DNA of 64,000 bases from Gammaproteobacteria bacterium (lineage in GTDB: Bacteria > Pseudomonadota > Gammaproteobacteria > Steroidobacterales > Steroidobacteraceae): assembly GCA_947452065.1 (NCBI GenBank), contig CANGBB010000001.1:543001-607000 (forward strand). Direction: 5' to 3'. Below are positions 54,626 to 63,324 of the stretch, piece by piece. Both the position numbers and the translations under genes were made by a program. The stretch's first letter is position 1. The number at the start of each line of letters is the position of its first letter. The notes beneath the pieces were generated by a model that did not search any database, was not told the DNA's origin, and worked only from the letters and a program-made list of their open reading frames with translations.

Positions 54626-55984
54626 TCAGCCCTGCCCCGGCATCCCCGGGAGGGAGCCCTTTAGCCCGGCCAACATGCGCCCGAGCTTACCCCCCTTCAT
54701 CTGCTTCATCATGCGCTGCATGTCCATGAACTGCTTCTGCAGCCGGTTGACGTCCTGGACCTGAACCCCGGCGCCACGGGCGATGCGGCGGCGCCGGGAG
54801 CCGTCGATCAGGTCGGGCCAGCGCCGTTCCGCGACGGTCATGGAGTCAATCATGGCGATCTGGCGCTTCACTTCCTGATCCGCCTGCTTGAGGTTAACGG
54901 CCTTGCGGGCCAGCTGCGCCGGGAGCTTGTCGAGCATGGATTCCATGCCGCCGAGCTTCTTCATCTGCTCCAGCTGGGATCGCAGGTCATTGAAATCAAA
55001 GCCTTTTCCAGATGAAACCTTGCGCGCCAGGCGCTCCGCCTCGGCGGTATCGAGCTGCTGCTGGACGCCCTGCACCAGCGCCAAGACATCCCCCATGCCA
55101 AGGATGCGATGGGCCATGCGCTCCGGATTAAAGGGCTCAAGCGCGCCGGTCTTCTCGCCGGTGCCCAAGAAAAGGATCGGCGCCCCGGTGACCTCGCGAA
55201 CCGAGAGTGCCGCACCACCCCGGGCATCGCCATCGGCCTTGCTGAGAACGATACCGGTCAGCGCCAGTGAGGCGCCAAAAGCCTTGGCACTGTTGAGCGC
55301 ATCCTGGCCGGACATGGCGTCGACCACGAACAGGCGCTGCTGGGCAGCCACGGCCATATCGATGGCGCGGGCCTCCTCCATGAGTTCGGCATCGACGTGC
55401 AATCGGCCGGCGGTATCCACAATCAGCGCGTCGTAGACGCCGCGCTTCGCCTGCTCCAGCGCCGCTTGGGCGATGGCCACCGGCGCTGCGCCGTCGGGCA
55501 GCCGGAAGAAATCCGCGCCAACCTGCCCCGCCAGGCGCTCCAGCTGCAGGATGGCGGCCGGACGCCGTACGTCGGTGCTGACGAGCAGAACCCGTTTGCG
55601 ATGGGTCTGGATGAGCCAACTGGCCAGCTTGGCCGCCGTCGTGGTCTTACCAGCGCCCTGCAGGCCAGCGAGCAGAACCACCAAGGGCGGCTGGACATTC
55701 AGTGGTAGCCCCTGACTGCGCTCGCCCAGAACACTGACCAGCTCGCTGTGGAGGATGCCAATGAAAGCCTGACCCGGGTTCAGGCCACTGAGCACTTCGC
55801 TGCCTAGCGCTGCGGCCTGAACACGCGCGATGAATGCCTTGACCACCGGCAGCGCCACATCCGCCTCGAGCAGCGCCATGCGCACTTCGCGCAGGGTGGT
55901 GGCGATGTTTTCCTCGGTGATCCGGCCGCGACCGCGCAGCGACTCGACAGCACGCGACAGCCGTTCAGTGAGCTTGTTGATCAT
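54626..55984 (-). CDS. ffh: Signal recognition particle protein Ffh
   Basis: The SRP54 GTPase, which binds signal sequences co-translationally together with 4.5S RNA. It has 452 residues. NG domain: [20 protein letters not shown] (about 105-124), [35 protein letters not shown] and [16 protein letters not shown]. The Met-rich M domain ends [20 protein letters not shown], then a Gly/Pro tail. The partner RNA is at 33600-33710. Confidence 0.97.
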   Translation of the reverse strand: MINKLTERLSRAVESLRGRGRITEENIATTLREVRMALLEADVALPVVKAFIARVQAAALGSEVLSGLNPGQAFIGILHSELVSVLGERSQGLPLNVQPPLVVLLAGLQGAGKTTTAAKLASWLIQTHRKRVLLVSTDVRRPAAILQLERLAGQVGADFFRLPDGAAPVAIAQAALEQAKRGVYDALIVDTAGRLHVDAELMEEARAIDMAVAAQQRLFVVDAMSGQDALNSAKAFGASLALTGIVLSKADGDARGGAALSVREVTGAPILFLGTGEKTGALEPFNPERMAHRILGMGDVLALVQGVQQQLDTAEAERLARKVSSGKGFDFNDLRSQLEQMKKLGGMESMLDKLPAQLARKAVNLKQADQEVKRQIAMIDSMTVAERRWPDLIDGSRRRRIARGAGVQVQDVNRLQKQFMDMQRMMKQMKGGKLGRMLAGLKGSLPGMPGQG

Positions 55985-56094
55985 GGCTCGATTATACGCG
56001 ATGCCTGCGACCCTCCCGCAGCGCCGATCAGCGCTGAAATCCTTATGATGGAGGCATCGGGTCCCGGGATCGGGCGCCCAGTGGAGAAAAAAAC

Positions 56095-57384
56095 GTGGAC
56101 GATGCCCCCAGTACCCTGCTGCTCGTGGCGCTGCTCAGCCTGCTGATCGTGATCGCGTTTTCCTCGGGAACCGAGGTGGCGATGCTTTCAGTCAACCGTT
56201 ACCGGGTTCGCACACGCGCCGCGGCCGGCGAGCGCCGGGCACGACTGCTGGAAAAACTCCTTGCGACCCCCGATCGATGGCTGGGAGCCAACCTGGTAAT
56301 CCTTTCGCTGGCCAGCGTGGCGGCATCGACCGTGGCGACGCTGCTGGCTCTGCGCATACCGCACCCGTATGCGGTGCCAGTGATGATGACGCTGCTGACC
56401 TTGGTCATGATTATTTTTTGCGAGCTGGCACCGAAGATCTACTCAGCCTTGCACAGTGAGTCGGTTGCACTCTGGTCTGCATACGTCTATCGACTGCTAC
56501 TGTGGATTACCTCGCCTGTGATCTGGGTCACCAACCATGCTGCGTACGGTCTCTTGCGACTGTTCGGCGTTCGCGGCGGCTCGCACGGGAACCAGTCACT
56601 CAACACTGAGGAACTGCGCACCGTGGTAGCAGAAGCTAGCCCCTTGGTGCCGCAACGACATCGTCAGATGCTGCTCTCGATCCTCGATCTTGAGCATGCA
56701 ACGGTGAACGACATCATGATCCCGCGTGGCGAAATCGCCGGCATCGACGTGTCAGCCGACTGGGATGAGATCATGACGCGGCTGCGCCAGACACCGCATA
56801 CGCGCCTGCCCCTTTACGACGCGGATCTGGACCACATCATTGGCGTGGTACACATGAAGCGCGTCGCGCAGGAATTGGCGCGCGACACTCTGACTCGCGA
56901 GAAGCTGATCGAGATCGCGGCGCTGCGCGAACCGTATTTCGTGCCCGAGGAAACGACCCTGACGCAGCAGCTGGCACAGTTTCAGCGCACGCGCCGGCGA
57001 CTGGCATTCGTGGTCGATGAATACGGCGACATTCAGGGACTCGTGACGCTGGAGGATCTGCTCGAGGAGATCGTGGGCGAATTCACCACGGACCCGGCAA
57101 CTGTCACACACAAGGATGCGCACCGGGAATCCTCCGGGGCCTGGCTGGTGAACGGCGGCGCCAGCGTGCGGGCGCTGAATCGCTCTCTGGGCTGGCAACT
57201 TCCGGATGTGGGCGCTCGCACGCTGAATGGGCTATTACTGGAGAAGCTGGAGGACATCCCGCAACCGGGCACCTCATTGCGCATTGATCAGTATGAGTTC
57301 GAGATCCTGCAGACGGTGGACAACGCGATTCGCGCCGTACGCATCCGGGTTTCCTCGCCCGCCGCCAGAGAGGTCACTCAGTAG
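56095..57384 (+). CDS. CorB/CorC-type CNNM-CBS membrane protein (YfjD-like)
   Basis: A 429-residue inner-membrane protein implicated by family in Mg2+ (or Co2+) transport. The N-terminal CNNM domain has three to four helices (STLLLVALLSLLIVIAFSSG onward) with the conserved SGTEVAMLSVNRYR segment and a CELAPKIY helix. The CBS pair is at about 200-325 (NDIMIPRGEIAGIDV; FVVDEYGDIQGLVTLEDLLE), and the C-terminal CorC-HlyC domain is at about 340-420. The GTG start follows GTGGAG. Divergent placement next to ffh matches enterics, where corB/yfjD lies beside ffh. Confidence 0.9.
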   Translation: MDDAPSTLLLVALLSLLIVIAFSSGTEVAMLSVNRYRVRTRAAAGERRARLLEKLLATPDRWLGANLVILSLASVAASTVATLLALRIPHPYAVPVMMTLLTLVMIIFCELAPKIYSALHSESVALWSAYVYRLLLWITSPVIWVTNHAAYGLLRLFGVRGGSHGNQSLNTEELRTVVAEASPLVPQRHRQMLLSILDLEHATVNDIMIPRGEIAGIDVSADWDEIMTRLRQTPHTRLPLYDADLDHIIGVVHMKRVAQELARDTLTREKLIEIAALREPYFVPEETTLTQQLAQFQRTRRRLAFVVDEYGDIQGLVTLEDLLEEIVGEFTTDPATVTHKDAHRESSGAWLVNGGASVRALNRSLGWQLPDVGARTLNGLLLEKLEDIPQPGTSLRIDQYEFEILQTVDNAIRAVRIRVSSPAAREVTQ

Positions 57385-57407
57385 GGGGCTCTGGCTATCG
57401 AAACCGC

Positions 57408-58799
57408 TCAGCCAAAAGCCGCATCCAATGCCTCACGCAGCGTGCGCACGGCCGCGATCTGCATGCCTTCCGGGGTAGCGCGCGGGGCATTGTCAGCCGG
57501 CAGAATCACCCGCTGATAGCCCTGCTTCTGAAGTTCACGCAACCTTTCCTCACCATGCACCACCGGCCGAATCTCGCCGGTCAGACCAATCTCGCCAAAG
57601 GAAACGAGTGTCGGCGGCAAGGCACGGCCACGGAGACTGCCCACCAGCGCCAGCGCCACCGGCAGATCCGTCGCTGTCTCGGTCAGGTGCAAGCCACCGA
57701 CAATATTCACGAAGACATCCTGGTCACCGAATGGCACCGCAGCGTGCCGATTCAGCACTGCCAACAGCATCGACACACGATTGGCATCCAATCCCTGTGC
57801 AACACGGCGCGGCGCACCGAAGGCACTGTGATCAACGAGTGCCTGCACCTCCACCAGCAGCGGTCGGCCACCCTCGCGCGCCACCATGACAACGCTGCCC
57901 GGCGCAGGCTCGGGATTGCGTGACAGAAAAATGGCGGATGGGTTGCGAACCTCTTTGAGCCCAGTGCCGGTCATCGCAAAAAAACCCAGCTCGTTGACTG
58001 GACCGAACCGATTCTTCGTAGCGCGCAGCAGGCGGAAGCGGCTGCCAGCATCACTCTCGAAGTACAACACCGTGTCGACAAGATGCTCGAGCATCTTCGG
58101 ACCGGCAATGGCGCCATCCTTGGTGACATGCCCGACGATCAATACCGCCATCCCGCTGGCTTTCGCAAAGCGGACCAGCGCAGCGGTGGCGTCACGCAGT
58201 TGCGCCACTGACCCGGCACTGCTGTCGATGGCAGCGAGCGTCATAGTCTGGATCGAGTCAATCACCAGCACCGCCGCACTGCGCTCAGCCGCCAGCGACA
58301 GGATCGCATCAAGCGAACTTTCGCACACCAACACCAACTTCCCGGCCACCAGCCCCAGACGCGTTGCACGCGCGGCGATCTGTGGCACCGACTCCTCACC
58401 GCTGGCGTAGACCACAGCGTGCTCGGCTGCCAGCCCAGCAGCCACCTGAAGCAACAAGGTCGACTTGCCGATGCCGGGCTCTCCGCCCAACAGGGTCACC
58501 GATCCGGCCACGACGCCGCCGCCGAAGACGCGATCCAGCTCGCCCATACCCAGCATCAGCCTGCGCGCAGAGAAACCGGATCCCGCTGCGGCCAATGAAT
58601 CACCCTCTGCTGCCACCACCGGTGCATTCTCTGCTGACGCAGCTCGGGTACTCAGCGCAGTCAGCGGCCCCGCACCCGCAGCGCCGATCGACAAACGCGA
58701 CAGGGTGTTCCACTCCTGACAATGCGGGCATTGGCCTTGCCACTTGAGGCTCTCGCCGCCGCAGGCACTGCACACGTAGAGGGTCTGGTTCTTTGCCAT
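57408..58799 (-). CDS. radA: DNA repair protein RadA
   Basis: A RecA-like branch-migration helicase. It has 463 residues. N-terminal zinc finger: CSACGGESLKWQGQCPHC (about 10-27). Walker A: LLGGEPGIGKSTLLLQVAAG (about 103-122). RadA-specific motif KNRFGPVNELGFF (about 260). The Lon-like C-terminal domain includes GGLHLTETATDLPVALALV and FGEIGLTGEIRPV. A TAGCAT -10-like box ends 8 nt before its ATG. It converges with the CorC-like gene. Confidence 0.97.
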   Translation of the reverse strand: MAKNQTLYVCSACGGESLKWQGQCPHCQEWNTLSRLSIGAAGAGPLTALSTRAASAENAPVVAAEGDSLAAAGSGFSARRLMLGMGELDRVFGGGVVAGSVTLLGGEPGIGKSTLLLQVAAGLAAEHAVVYASGEESVPQIAARATRLGLVAGKLVLVCESSLDAILSLAAERSAAVLVIDSIQTMTLAAIDSSAGSVAQLRDATAALVRFAKASGMAVLIVGHVTKDGAIAGPKMLEHLVDTVLYFESDAGSRFRLLRATKNRFGPVNELGFFAMTGTGLKEVRNPSAIFLSRNPEPAPGSVVMVAREGGRPLLVEVQALVDHSAFGAPRRVAQGLDANRVSMLLAVLNRHAAVPFGDQDVFVNIVGGLHLTETATDLPVALALVGSLRGRALPPTLVSFGEIGLTGEIRPVVHGEERLRELQKQGYQRVILPADNAPRATPEGMQIAAVRTLREALDAAFG

Positions 58800-58920
58800 G
58801 GTCCCCGCATGCTAGACCATGCCGCCGCAGGGCGCACGCTGCACTACTTAACCATAAAGTGCATTGATGCTAGTCTGACAACAACCTCATGGCGCACTCG
58901 CGCCCGGTACGAGAGAGCAC

Positions 58921-59556
58921 ATGGCGCGGCTGCTGTTGAGTCTGGATGGCCAGCTACTGGCTGAATACAACATGTCCAAGGAGCGCTACACCATCGGGCG
59001 ACTCCCTGAGAACGACATTCGTATCGACCAACCCGCAGTGAGCGCCCATCATGCGCTCATCATCAACATCCTCAACGACTCCTACCTCGAGGATCTCAAC
59101 AGCACCAACGGCACCTACGTCAACGACAAGGCCATAAAGAAGCATGCACTACAGAATGGCGACGTCATCACGGTTGGACAGCACCAACTGCACTTCGTCG
59201 ACGTAGACCTGCCTCAGGATGAATTCGAAAAGACCCTCATCATTCCCCCGCCCTCGCATCCGCGCGAGAAGCTGCGCGCCGCGCCACGTCAGGCGCGCCT
59301 GCAGGTGCTGTCCGGCGCCATGGCTGGGAGAGAGATGGAACTGGTCAAAACGCTGACCACTCTCGGCCGGCCCGATTCACAAGTGGCAGCCATCACCCGT
59401 CGCGCTGAGGGCTTTTTCATCGTTCATGTGGATACCAGTGGGGAAAGCCAATATCCGCTGGTGAACGGGATCTCGATCGGCTCGCAGGCGCGCAAGCTGG
59501 TGAACAATGATGTGATTGAGCTAGCCGGCGTGAAGCTGGCCTTTTTCGAGAGCTAG
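58921..59556 (+). CDS. FHA-domain protein with a second degenerate FHA module
   Basis: A 211-residue cytosolic phosphothreonine-binding protein. The first FHA domain (about 20-98) has the key residues in YTIGRLPENDIRID, VSAHHALI and LEDLNSTNGTYVND. A 25-residue linker (EKTLIIPPPSHPREKLR) leads to a second FHA-like fold (about 125-211: VLSGAMAGREMEL, TTLGRPDSQVA, VNGISIG, LVNNDVIELAGVKLAFFE) in which the Ser/His binding pair is lost. No kinase, phosphatase or type VI gene is nearby, so the partner is unknown. Its last 4 bp overlap alr on the other strand. Confidence 0.85.
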   Translation: MARLLLSLDGQLLAEYNMSKERYTIGRLPENDIRIDQPAVSAHHALIINILNDSYLEDLNSTNGTYVNDKAIKKHALQNGDVITVGQHQLHFVDVDLPQDEFEKTLIIPPPSHPREKLRAAPRQARLQVLSGAMAGREMELVKTLTTLGRPDSQVAAITRRAEGFFIVHVDTSGESQYPLVNGISIGSQARKLVNNDVIELAGVKLAFFES

Positions 59557-60659
59557 TCGTTCGTGTAGCTGCGCGGCACCCGCTGCCGCACGCTGCACAA
59601 TAATTCGTAGGGAATGGTTCCAGCGGCCTCCGCCTGCCGCTCAACCGGCAACTCCGCACCCCAGATCTGCGCGATGTCGCCGACCTGCACCGGCGGAAGA
59701 TCGGTCACATCAACCGCAATCATGTCCATCGACACTCGACCGGCCAACGGTGCCGAGTGCCCATTGACCAATACCGGCATACCGTCCGGAAAGCTGCGCA
59801 GCAATCCATCGCCATAGCCGGCACCAATGATTGCGATGCGCGTCGGACGCGCGGCCCGCCAGCGACCGGCATATCCCACCGTCTCACCTGCGGGCACCTC
59901 ACGCACAGCAATCACCGCCGCTTCGAGGCGCATCGCGGGCTTCAGCCCGTGCGTGGCACCGGTACTACCGTCAAAGGGGGACACGCCGTAGAGCGCAATG
60001 CCCGGGCGGATCCAGTCCGCATGCAAGCCAGGCAAAGCCAAGGTTGCAGCCGAGTTTGCAATGGAGACTTCGGGGGCGGCTACGGCACCACGACCAGCCG
60101 CCGCACCGATCTGCTCGAGAGTCGGTGCAAAACGCTCCATCTGCCTGGCAACCATCAGACCATCAACTTGGTCAGCCGCGGCCAGATGTGTCATCACCCG
60201 CAGCGCTCGCGGCCGAAGGGCATACAAGCTCTCCCAGACGCCGACCGCCTGCTCGGGCCGGAAACCCAGACGATTCATCCCGGTATCAATCTTCAGCCAT
60301 AGCTCGAATCGATGCTCACCGCGCCAAGCCCGAAGCATGGCAACGCCGCCCGGCTCGTGGACGACGAGATCGAATTGATAACGGGCCGCCGCCTCGAGCT
60401 GGCTCGCATCGGGAACACCTTCGAGCAAGACGATGCGGTTCTGGATGCCTGCCTCACGCAGCAGAACACCTTCCTCGAGTCGCGCCACCGCCAGCGCATC
60501 GGCCGACTGCAGAATACGCGCGGTAGCCACCAGACCGTGGCCGTAGGCATTGGCCTTGATCACGGCCATCACGCGTGAACGCGGCGCCCGTGATTTAAGG
60601 TGTTGGAGATTGTGCAGGAGCGCGCCGCCGTCGATGCGCGCCCGGATCAGCGGCGTCAC
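59553..60659 (-). CDS. alr: Alanine racemase
   Basis: A PLP racemase supplying D-alanine for peptidoglycan. It has 368 residues. The PLP lysine is Lys34 in VMAVIKANAYGHGLVATARI. Other segments: LWLKIDTGMNRLGF (about 122-135), IRPGIALYGVSPF and the C-terminal GRVSMDMIAVDVTDLP with the catalytic-Tyr region VGYAGRW. It follows dnaB with a 4-nt overlap, the dnaB-alr order known from Pseudomonas and enterics. Confidence 0.96.
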   Translation of the reverse strand: MTPLIRARIDGGALLHNLQHLKSRAPRSRVMAVIKANAYGHGLVATARILQSADALAVARLEEGVLLREAGIQNRIVLLEGVPDASQLEAAARYQFDLVVHEPGGVAMLRAWRGEHRFELWLKIDTGMNRLGFRPEQAVGVWESLYALRPRALRVMTHLAAADQVDGLMVARQMERFAPTLEQIGAAAGRGAVAAPEVSIANSAATLALPGLHADWIRPGIALYGVSPFDGSTGATHGLKPAMRLEAAVIAVREVPAGETVGYAGRWRAARPTRIAIIGAGYGDGLLRSFPDGMPVLVNGHSAPLAGRVSMDMIAVDVTDLPPVQVGDIAQIWGAELPVERQAEAAGTIPYELLCSVRQRVPRSYTND

Positions 60660-62056
60660 CGCAGAACGCTCTCGTAAGCCTCAGAGGCGTAATTCAGGAA
60701 ACGACTGTAGGAACCCTGGAATGTCAGCAGGAAGGTGCCAATCTCACCGTTGCGATGCTTGGCGAGGTCAATCTCTGCGATCCCTTTCTTGGTGGTGTTC
60801 TTGTCGTACACCTCTTCGCGGTAGATCAGCAGGATCATGTCCGCGTCCTGTTCGATGGCGCCCGATTCACGCAGATCCGACATCACCGGCTTCTTCTCGG
60901 TGCGCTGCTCCACACCGCGATTCAGCTGCGAGAGCGCGATGACTGGAATATTGAGTTCCTTGGCAAGCGCCTTGAGTCCGCGCGAGATTTCCGCGATCTC
61001 AGTGGCCCTGTTTTCTTTGTTGCCCGGCACCTGCATCAGCTGCAGGTAGTCGACCACCACCAGATCCAGACCATGCTCGCGCTTGATGCGCCGCGCACGG
61101 GCACGCAGCTCCGTGGGTGTCAGACCGGGGGATTCATCAACGAAAATGCGCGCGTCCTTCAACTGGCCGGTGGCGGCTGTGATGCGCACCCAGTCATCAT
61201 CTGAAACCTGTCCGCTGCGAATCCCATGCAGCGGCACATGACCGATCGAACTGAGCATGCGAGTGATCAACTGCTCAGTAGGCATTTCCATACTGAAGAT
61301 GGCGACCGCAGCACGGCTTCCCGGACTGAGCGCCGCATTCTCGGCGATGTTGATCGCCAGTGTGGTCTTACCCATTGAGGGGCGACCGGCAATGATGACC
61401 AGATCACCACCTCGCAGCCCGCCAGTCTTACGATCGAAATCCGCGAAGCCGGTGGTCAGACCACGCAACTTGTCGGGATTGCTGTGCCACTCGTCGATCT
61501 TGTCGATCAACCCTGGCAACACGCTGCCGATACGCTGCGCACCCTCGCGCGCACCTGAGCTCTGCTCGGCAATCTGGAAGACCAGACGCTCGGCCTTATC
61601 GACGAGGTCGCGTGCCGTGGAACCATCGCCGGCAAATACGGAACTGGAAATCTCGCGGCCCGCGCTGACTAATTTCCGCAGCAGCGAGCGCTCGCGCACA
61701 ATCTGTGCATACGCGCGTACATTCGCGGCCGTCGGAGTGTCGCGCGCCAGAGTCCCCAGATACGCCAGACCGCCCACATCAGCGAGGCGCGCCTGCCGCT
61801 CGAGCTGCTCGGCGACGGTGACCATGTCGAACGGTTTGCCGGCCTCAGCCAGCTGGGCCAGTGTGGCGAAGATCAGCGCGTGATCAGGCCGATAGAAGTC
61901 TTCATCGCGGATCAGGTCAGCGACCTGATCCCAGGCCTGCGGATCGATCAGCAGGCCGCCGAGGACGGCCTGCTCACCTTCGATTGAATGAGGCGGCACC
62001 AGCGGGTCGGCCACCGTCGTCGCGCCTTCACGTCGCGAACGCAAGGGGCCGGCCAT
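60656..62056 (-). CDS. dnaB: Replicative DNA helicase DnaB
   Basis: The hexameric 5'-3' helicase at the fork. It has 466 residues. N-terminal domain: PPHSIEGEQAVLGGLLID and DEDFYRPDHALIF. RecA-like domain: VIIAGRPSMGKTTLAINIAE (Walker A, about 213-232), VVVDYLQLMQVPGNKENRA (Walker B) and the C-terminal RESGAIEQDADMILLIYREE. The tail ends GSYSRFLNYASEAYESVLR. No intein is present. Confidence 0.97.
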   Translation of the reverse strand: MAGPLRSRREGATTVADPLVPPHSIEGEQAVLGGLLIDPQAWDQVADLIRDEDFYRPDHALIFATLAQLAEAGKPFDMVTVAEQLERQARLADVGGLAYLGTLARDTPTAANVRAYAQIVRERSLLRKLVSAGREISSSVFAGDGSTARDLVDKAERLVFQIAEQSSGAREGAQRIGSVLPGLIDKIDEWHSNPDKLRGLTTGFADFDRKTGGLRGGDLVIIAGRPSMGKTTLAINIAENAALSPGSRAAVAIFSMEMPTEQLITRMLSSIGHVPLHGIRSGQVSDDDWVRITAATGQLKDARIFVDESPGLTPTELRARARRIKREHGLDLVVVDYLQLMQVPGNKENRATEIAEISRGLKALAKELNIPVIALSQLNRGVEQRTEKKPVMSDLRESGAIEQDADMILLIYREEVYDKNTTKKGIAEIDLAKHRNGEIGTFLLTFQGSYSRFLNYASEAYESVLR

Positions 62057-62075
62057 GCGGGTGCGCGCCGTGCTC

Positions 62076-62531
62076 TCAGCCCTGCTCTTCGGCGACGATG
62101 TTCACGATCAGTGAAACATCGACGTCGGCGTGCAGGTGCAGCGCCACTGAATGCTCGCCCACAGAGCGCAGTGGCCCGGCAGGCAGGCGCACCTCGCTGC
62201 GCGCGAGTGTGTGGCCCATGCGGGTCGCCGCTTCGGCGATATCGCTGGTGCCCACAGACCCGAACAGCTTGCCTTCGGTACCTGCCTTGGCACTGATCGT
62301 GACCCGCAGGTCGCGCAGCACCTCAGCACGGTCCGTGGCGGCTTTCAGGTTGGCGCTTGCCTCGCGTTCGAGGTCGGCGCGGATCAACTCGAAGCGGGCG
62401 ATGTTGGCCGGAGTGGCCAGCGTCGCCTTGCCTGAGGGCAACAGGAAGTTACGGCCGTAGCCGCTCTTGACCTTAACGCGGTCACCAATGGTGCCGAGAT
62501 TGGCCACCTTCTGTAGCAGAATGACTTCCAT
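62076..62531 (-). CDS. rplI: 50S ribosomal protein L9
   Basis: A 151-residue two-domain ribosomal protein. N-terminal domain: [20 protein letters not shown] and [16 protein letters not shown] (the signature). A connecting helix is followed by the C-terminal domain [18 protein letters not shown]. It lies 8 nt after rpsR. Confidence 0.97.
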   Translation of the reverse strand: MEVILLQKVANLGTIGDRVKVKSGYGRNFLLPSGKATLATPANIARFELIRADLEREASANLKAATDRAEVLRDLRVTISAKAGTEGKLFGSVGTSDIAEAATRMGHTLARSEVRLPAGPLRSVGEHSVALHLHADVDVSLIVNIVAEEQG

Positions 62532-62539
62532 GACCTACC

Positions 62540-62764
62540 TCAGTGCTGGTCCGTGTAGGGCAGCAGAGCCAGGAAGCGCGCGCGCTTGATGGCCGTCGCC
62601 AGCTGCCGCTGGTAGAAACTCTTGGTGCCCGTGATTCGGCTGGGCACGATCTTGCCGGTCTCGGAGATGTAGCTCTTGAGAACGCCCAGATCCTTGTAGT
62701 CGATCGGCGTGGCGTCCTCAGCCGAGAAACGGCAGAACTTCTTGCGTCGGATAAAACGTGACAT
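62540..62764 (-). CDS. rpsR: 30S ribosomal protein S18
   Basis: A 74-residue protein that pairs with S6 on the platform. Family sequence: [20 protein letters not shown] and [20 protein letters not shown], then [19 protein letters not shown]. The Cys in the N-terminal part is common in the zinc-free gammaproteobacterial form. Confidence 0.97.
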   Translation of the reverse strand: MSRFIRRKKFCRFSAEDATPIDYKDLGVLKSYISETGKIVPSRITGTKSFYQRQLATAIKRARFLALLPYTDQH

Positions 62765-62793
62765 GAGTTGTGTCCTGTATTTGCGGTGGCTTG

Positions 62794-63174
62794 TCAGAGG
62801 CTCAGCGAGCTGTCCTCGTCGTCCTCGAAGCGCTCACGACGGCCCTCGCCGTCCTCCTCGCCACGCGCCATCGGCGAAGGCGCAGTGACGGCCTCATCCA
62901 TGGCAATGACGAGATTGCGAATCACGGCATCGCTGAAGCGGAAGGCTCCGGTGAGCTCAGCCAACGTCTTCTGGTCGCACTCGATGTTGAGCAGCAGGTA
63001 GTGCGCCTTGTGCACCTTGCCGATCGGATAGGCCAGCTGCCGGCGACCCCAGTCTTCCTGGCGATGCACGACACCACCGCCTGCGGTGATCATGGACTTG
63101 TAGCGCTCCAGCATGGCTGGAACCTGCTCGCTCTGGTCCGGATGGACCAGGAACACGACTTCATAGTGCCTCAT
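62794..63174 (-). CDS. rpsF: 30S ribosomal protein S6
   Basis: A 126-residue protein: [20 protein letters not shown], then [20 protein letters not shown] and a long acidic tail ([19 protein letters not shown]) of the kind extended by RimK with glutamate in E. coli. The AAGGAGA site before the ATG is strong. It is the first gene of rpsF-rpsR-rplI-dnaB-alr. Confidence 0.97.
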   Translation of the reverse strand: MRHYEVVFLVHPDQSEQVPAMLERYKSMITAGGGVVHRQEDWGRRQLAYPIGKVHKAHYLLLNIECDQKTLAELTGAFRFSDAVIRNLVIAMDEAVTAPSPMARGEEDGEGRRERFEDDEDSSLSL

Positions 63175-63202
63175 TTAATCTCCTTGCGGATCAATAGGTT
63201 GA

Positions 63203-63233
63203 GCCACCCACCGGAAGGCTTCGGCAGTGTGGC
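63203..63233 (-). promoter_or_regulatory. Probable S6:S18 autoregulatory leader hairpin of rpsF
   Basis: Minus strand: GCCACACTG, CCGAAGCC, TTCCGGTGGGTGGC. The outer stem GCCAC/GTGGC and the inner CACTG/CGGTG leave a CCG on the 5' side exposed next to a small apical hairpin, 29 nt before the start codon. Published rpsF leaders use a bulged CCG recognised by the S6:S18 complex. The fold is drawn by eye. Confidence 0.5.
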
Positions 63234-63274
63234 GAGGAGTACCCGAACCGGTCTAGTCCGGAATCGGGGCGTGG

Positions 63275-63303
63275 ATGATAGCCCAAGGGGCCGGTTGCGG
63301 CAA
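63275..63303 (-). promoter_or_regulatory. Promoter of the rpsF operon
   Basis: Minus strand: -35 TTGCCG (63298-63303), 17-nt spacer, -10 TATCAT (63275-63280). Transcription from about 63268 would give a leader of some 94 nt containing two hairpins: one at about 63240-63267 (CCCGA-CCGG arms) and the CCG-bulge hairpin. Confidence 0.5.
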
Positions 63304-63324
63304 ACGCCGCCCCAGCGGGGACAC

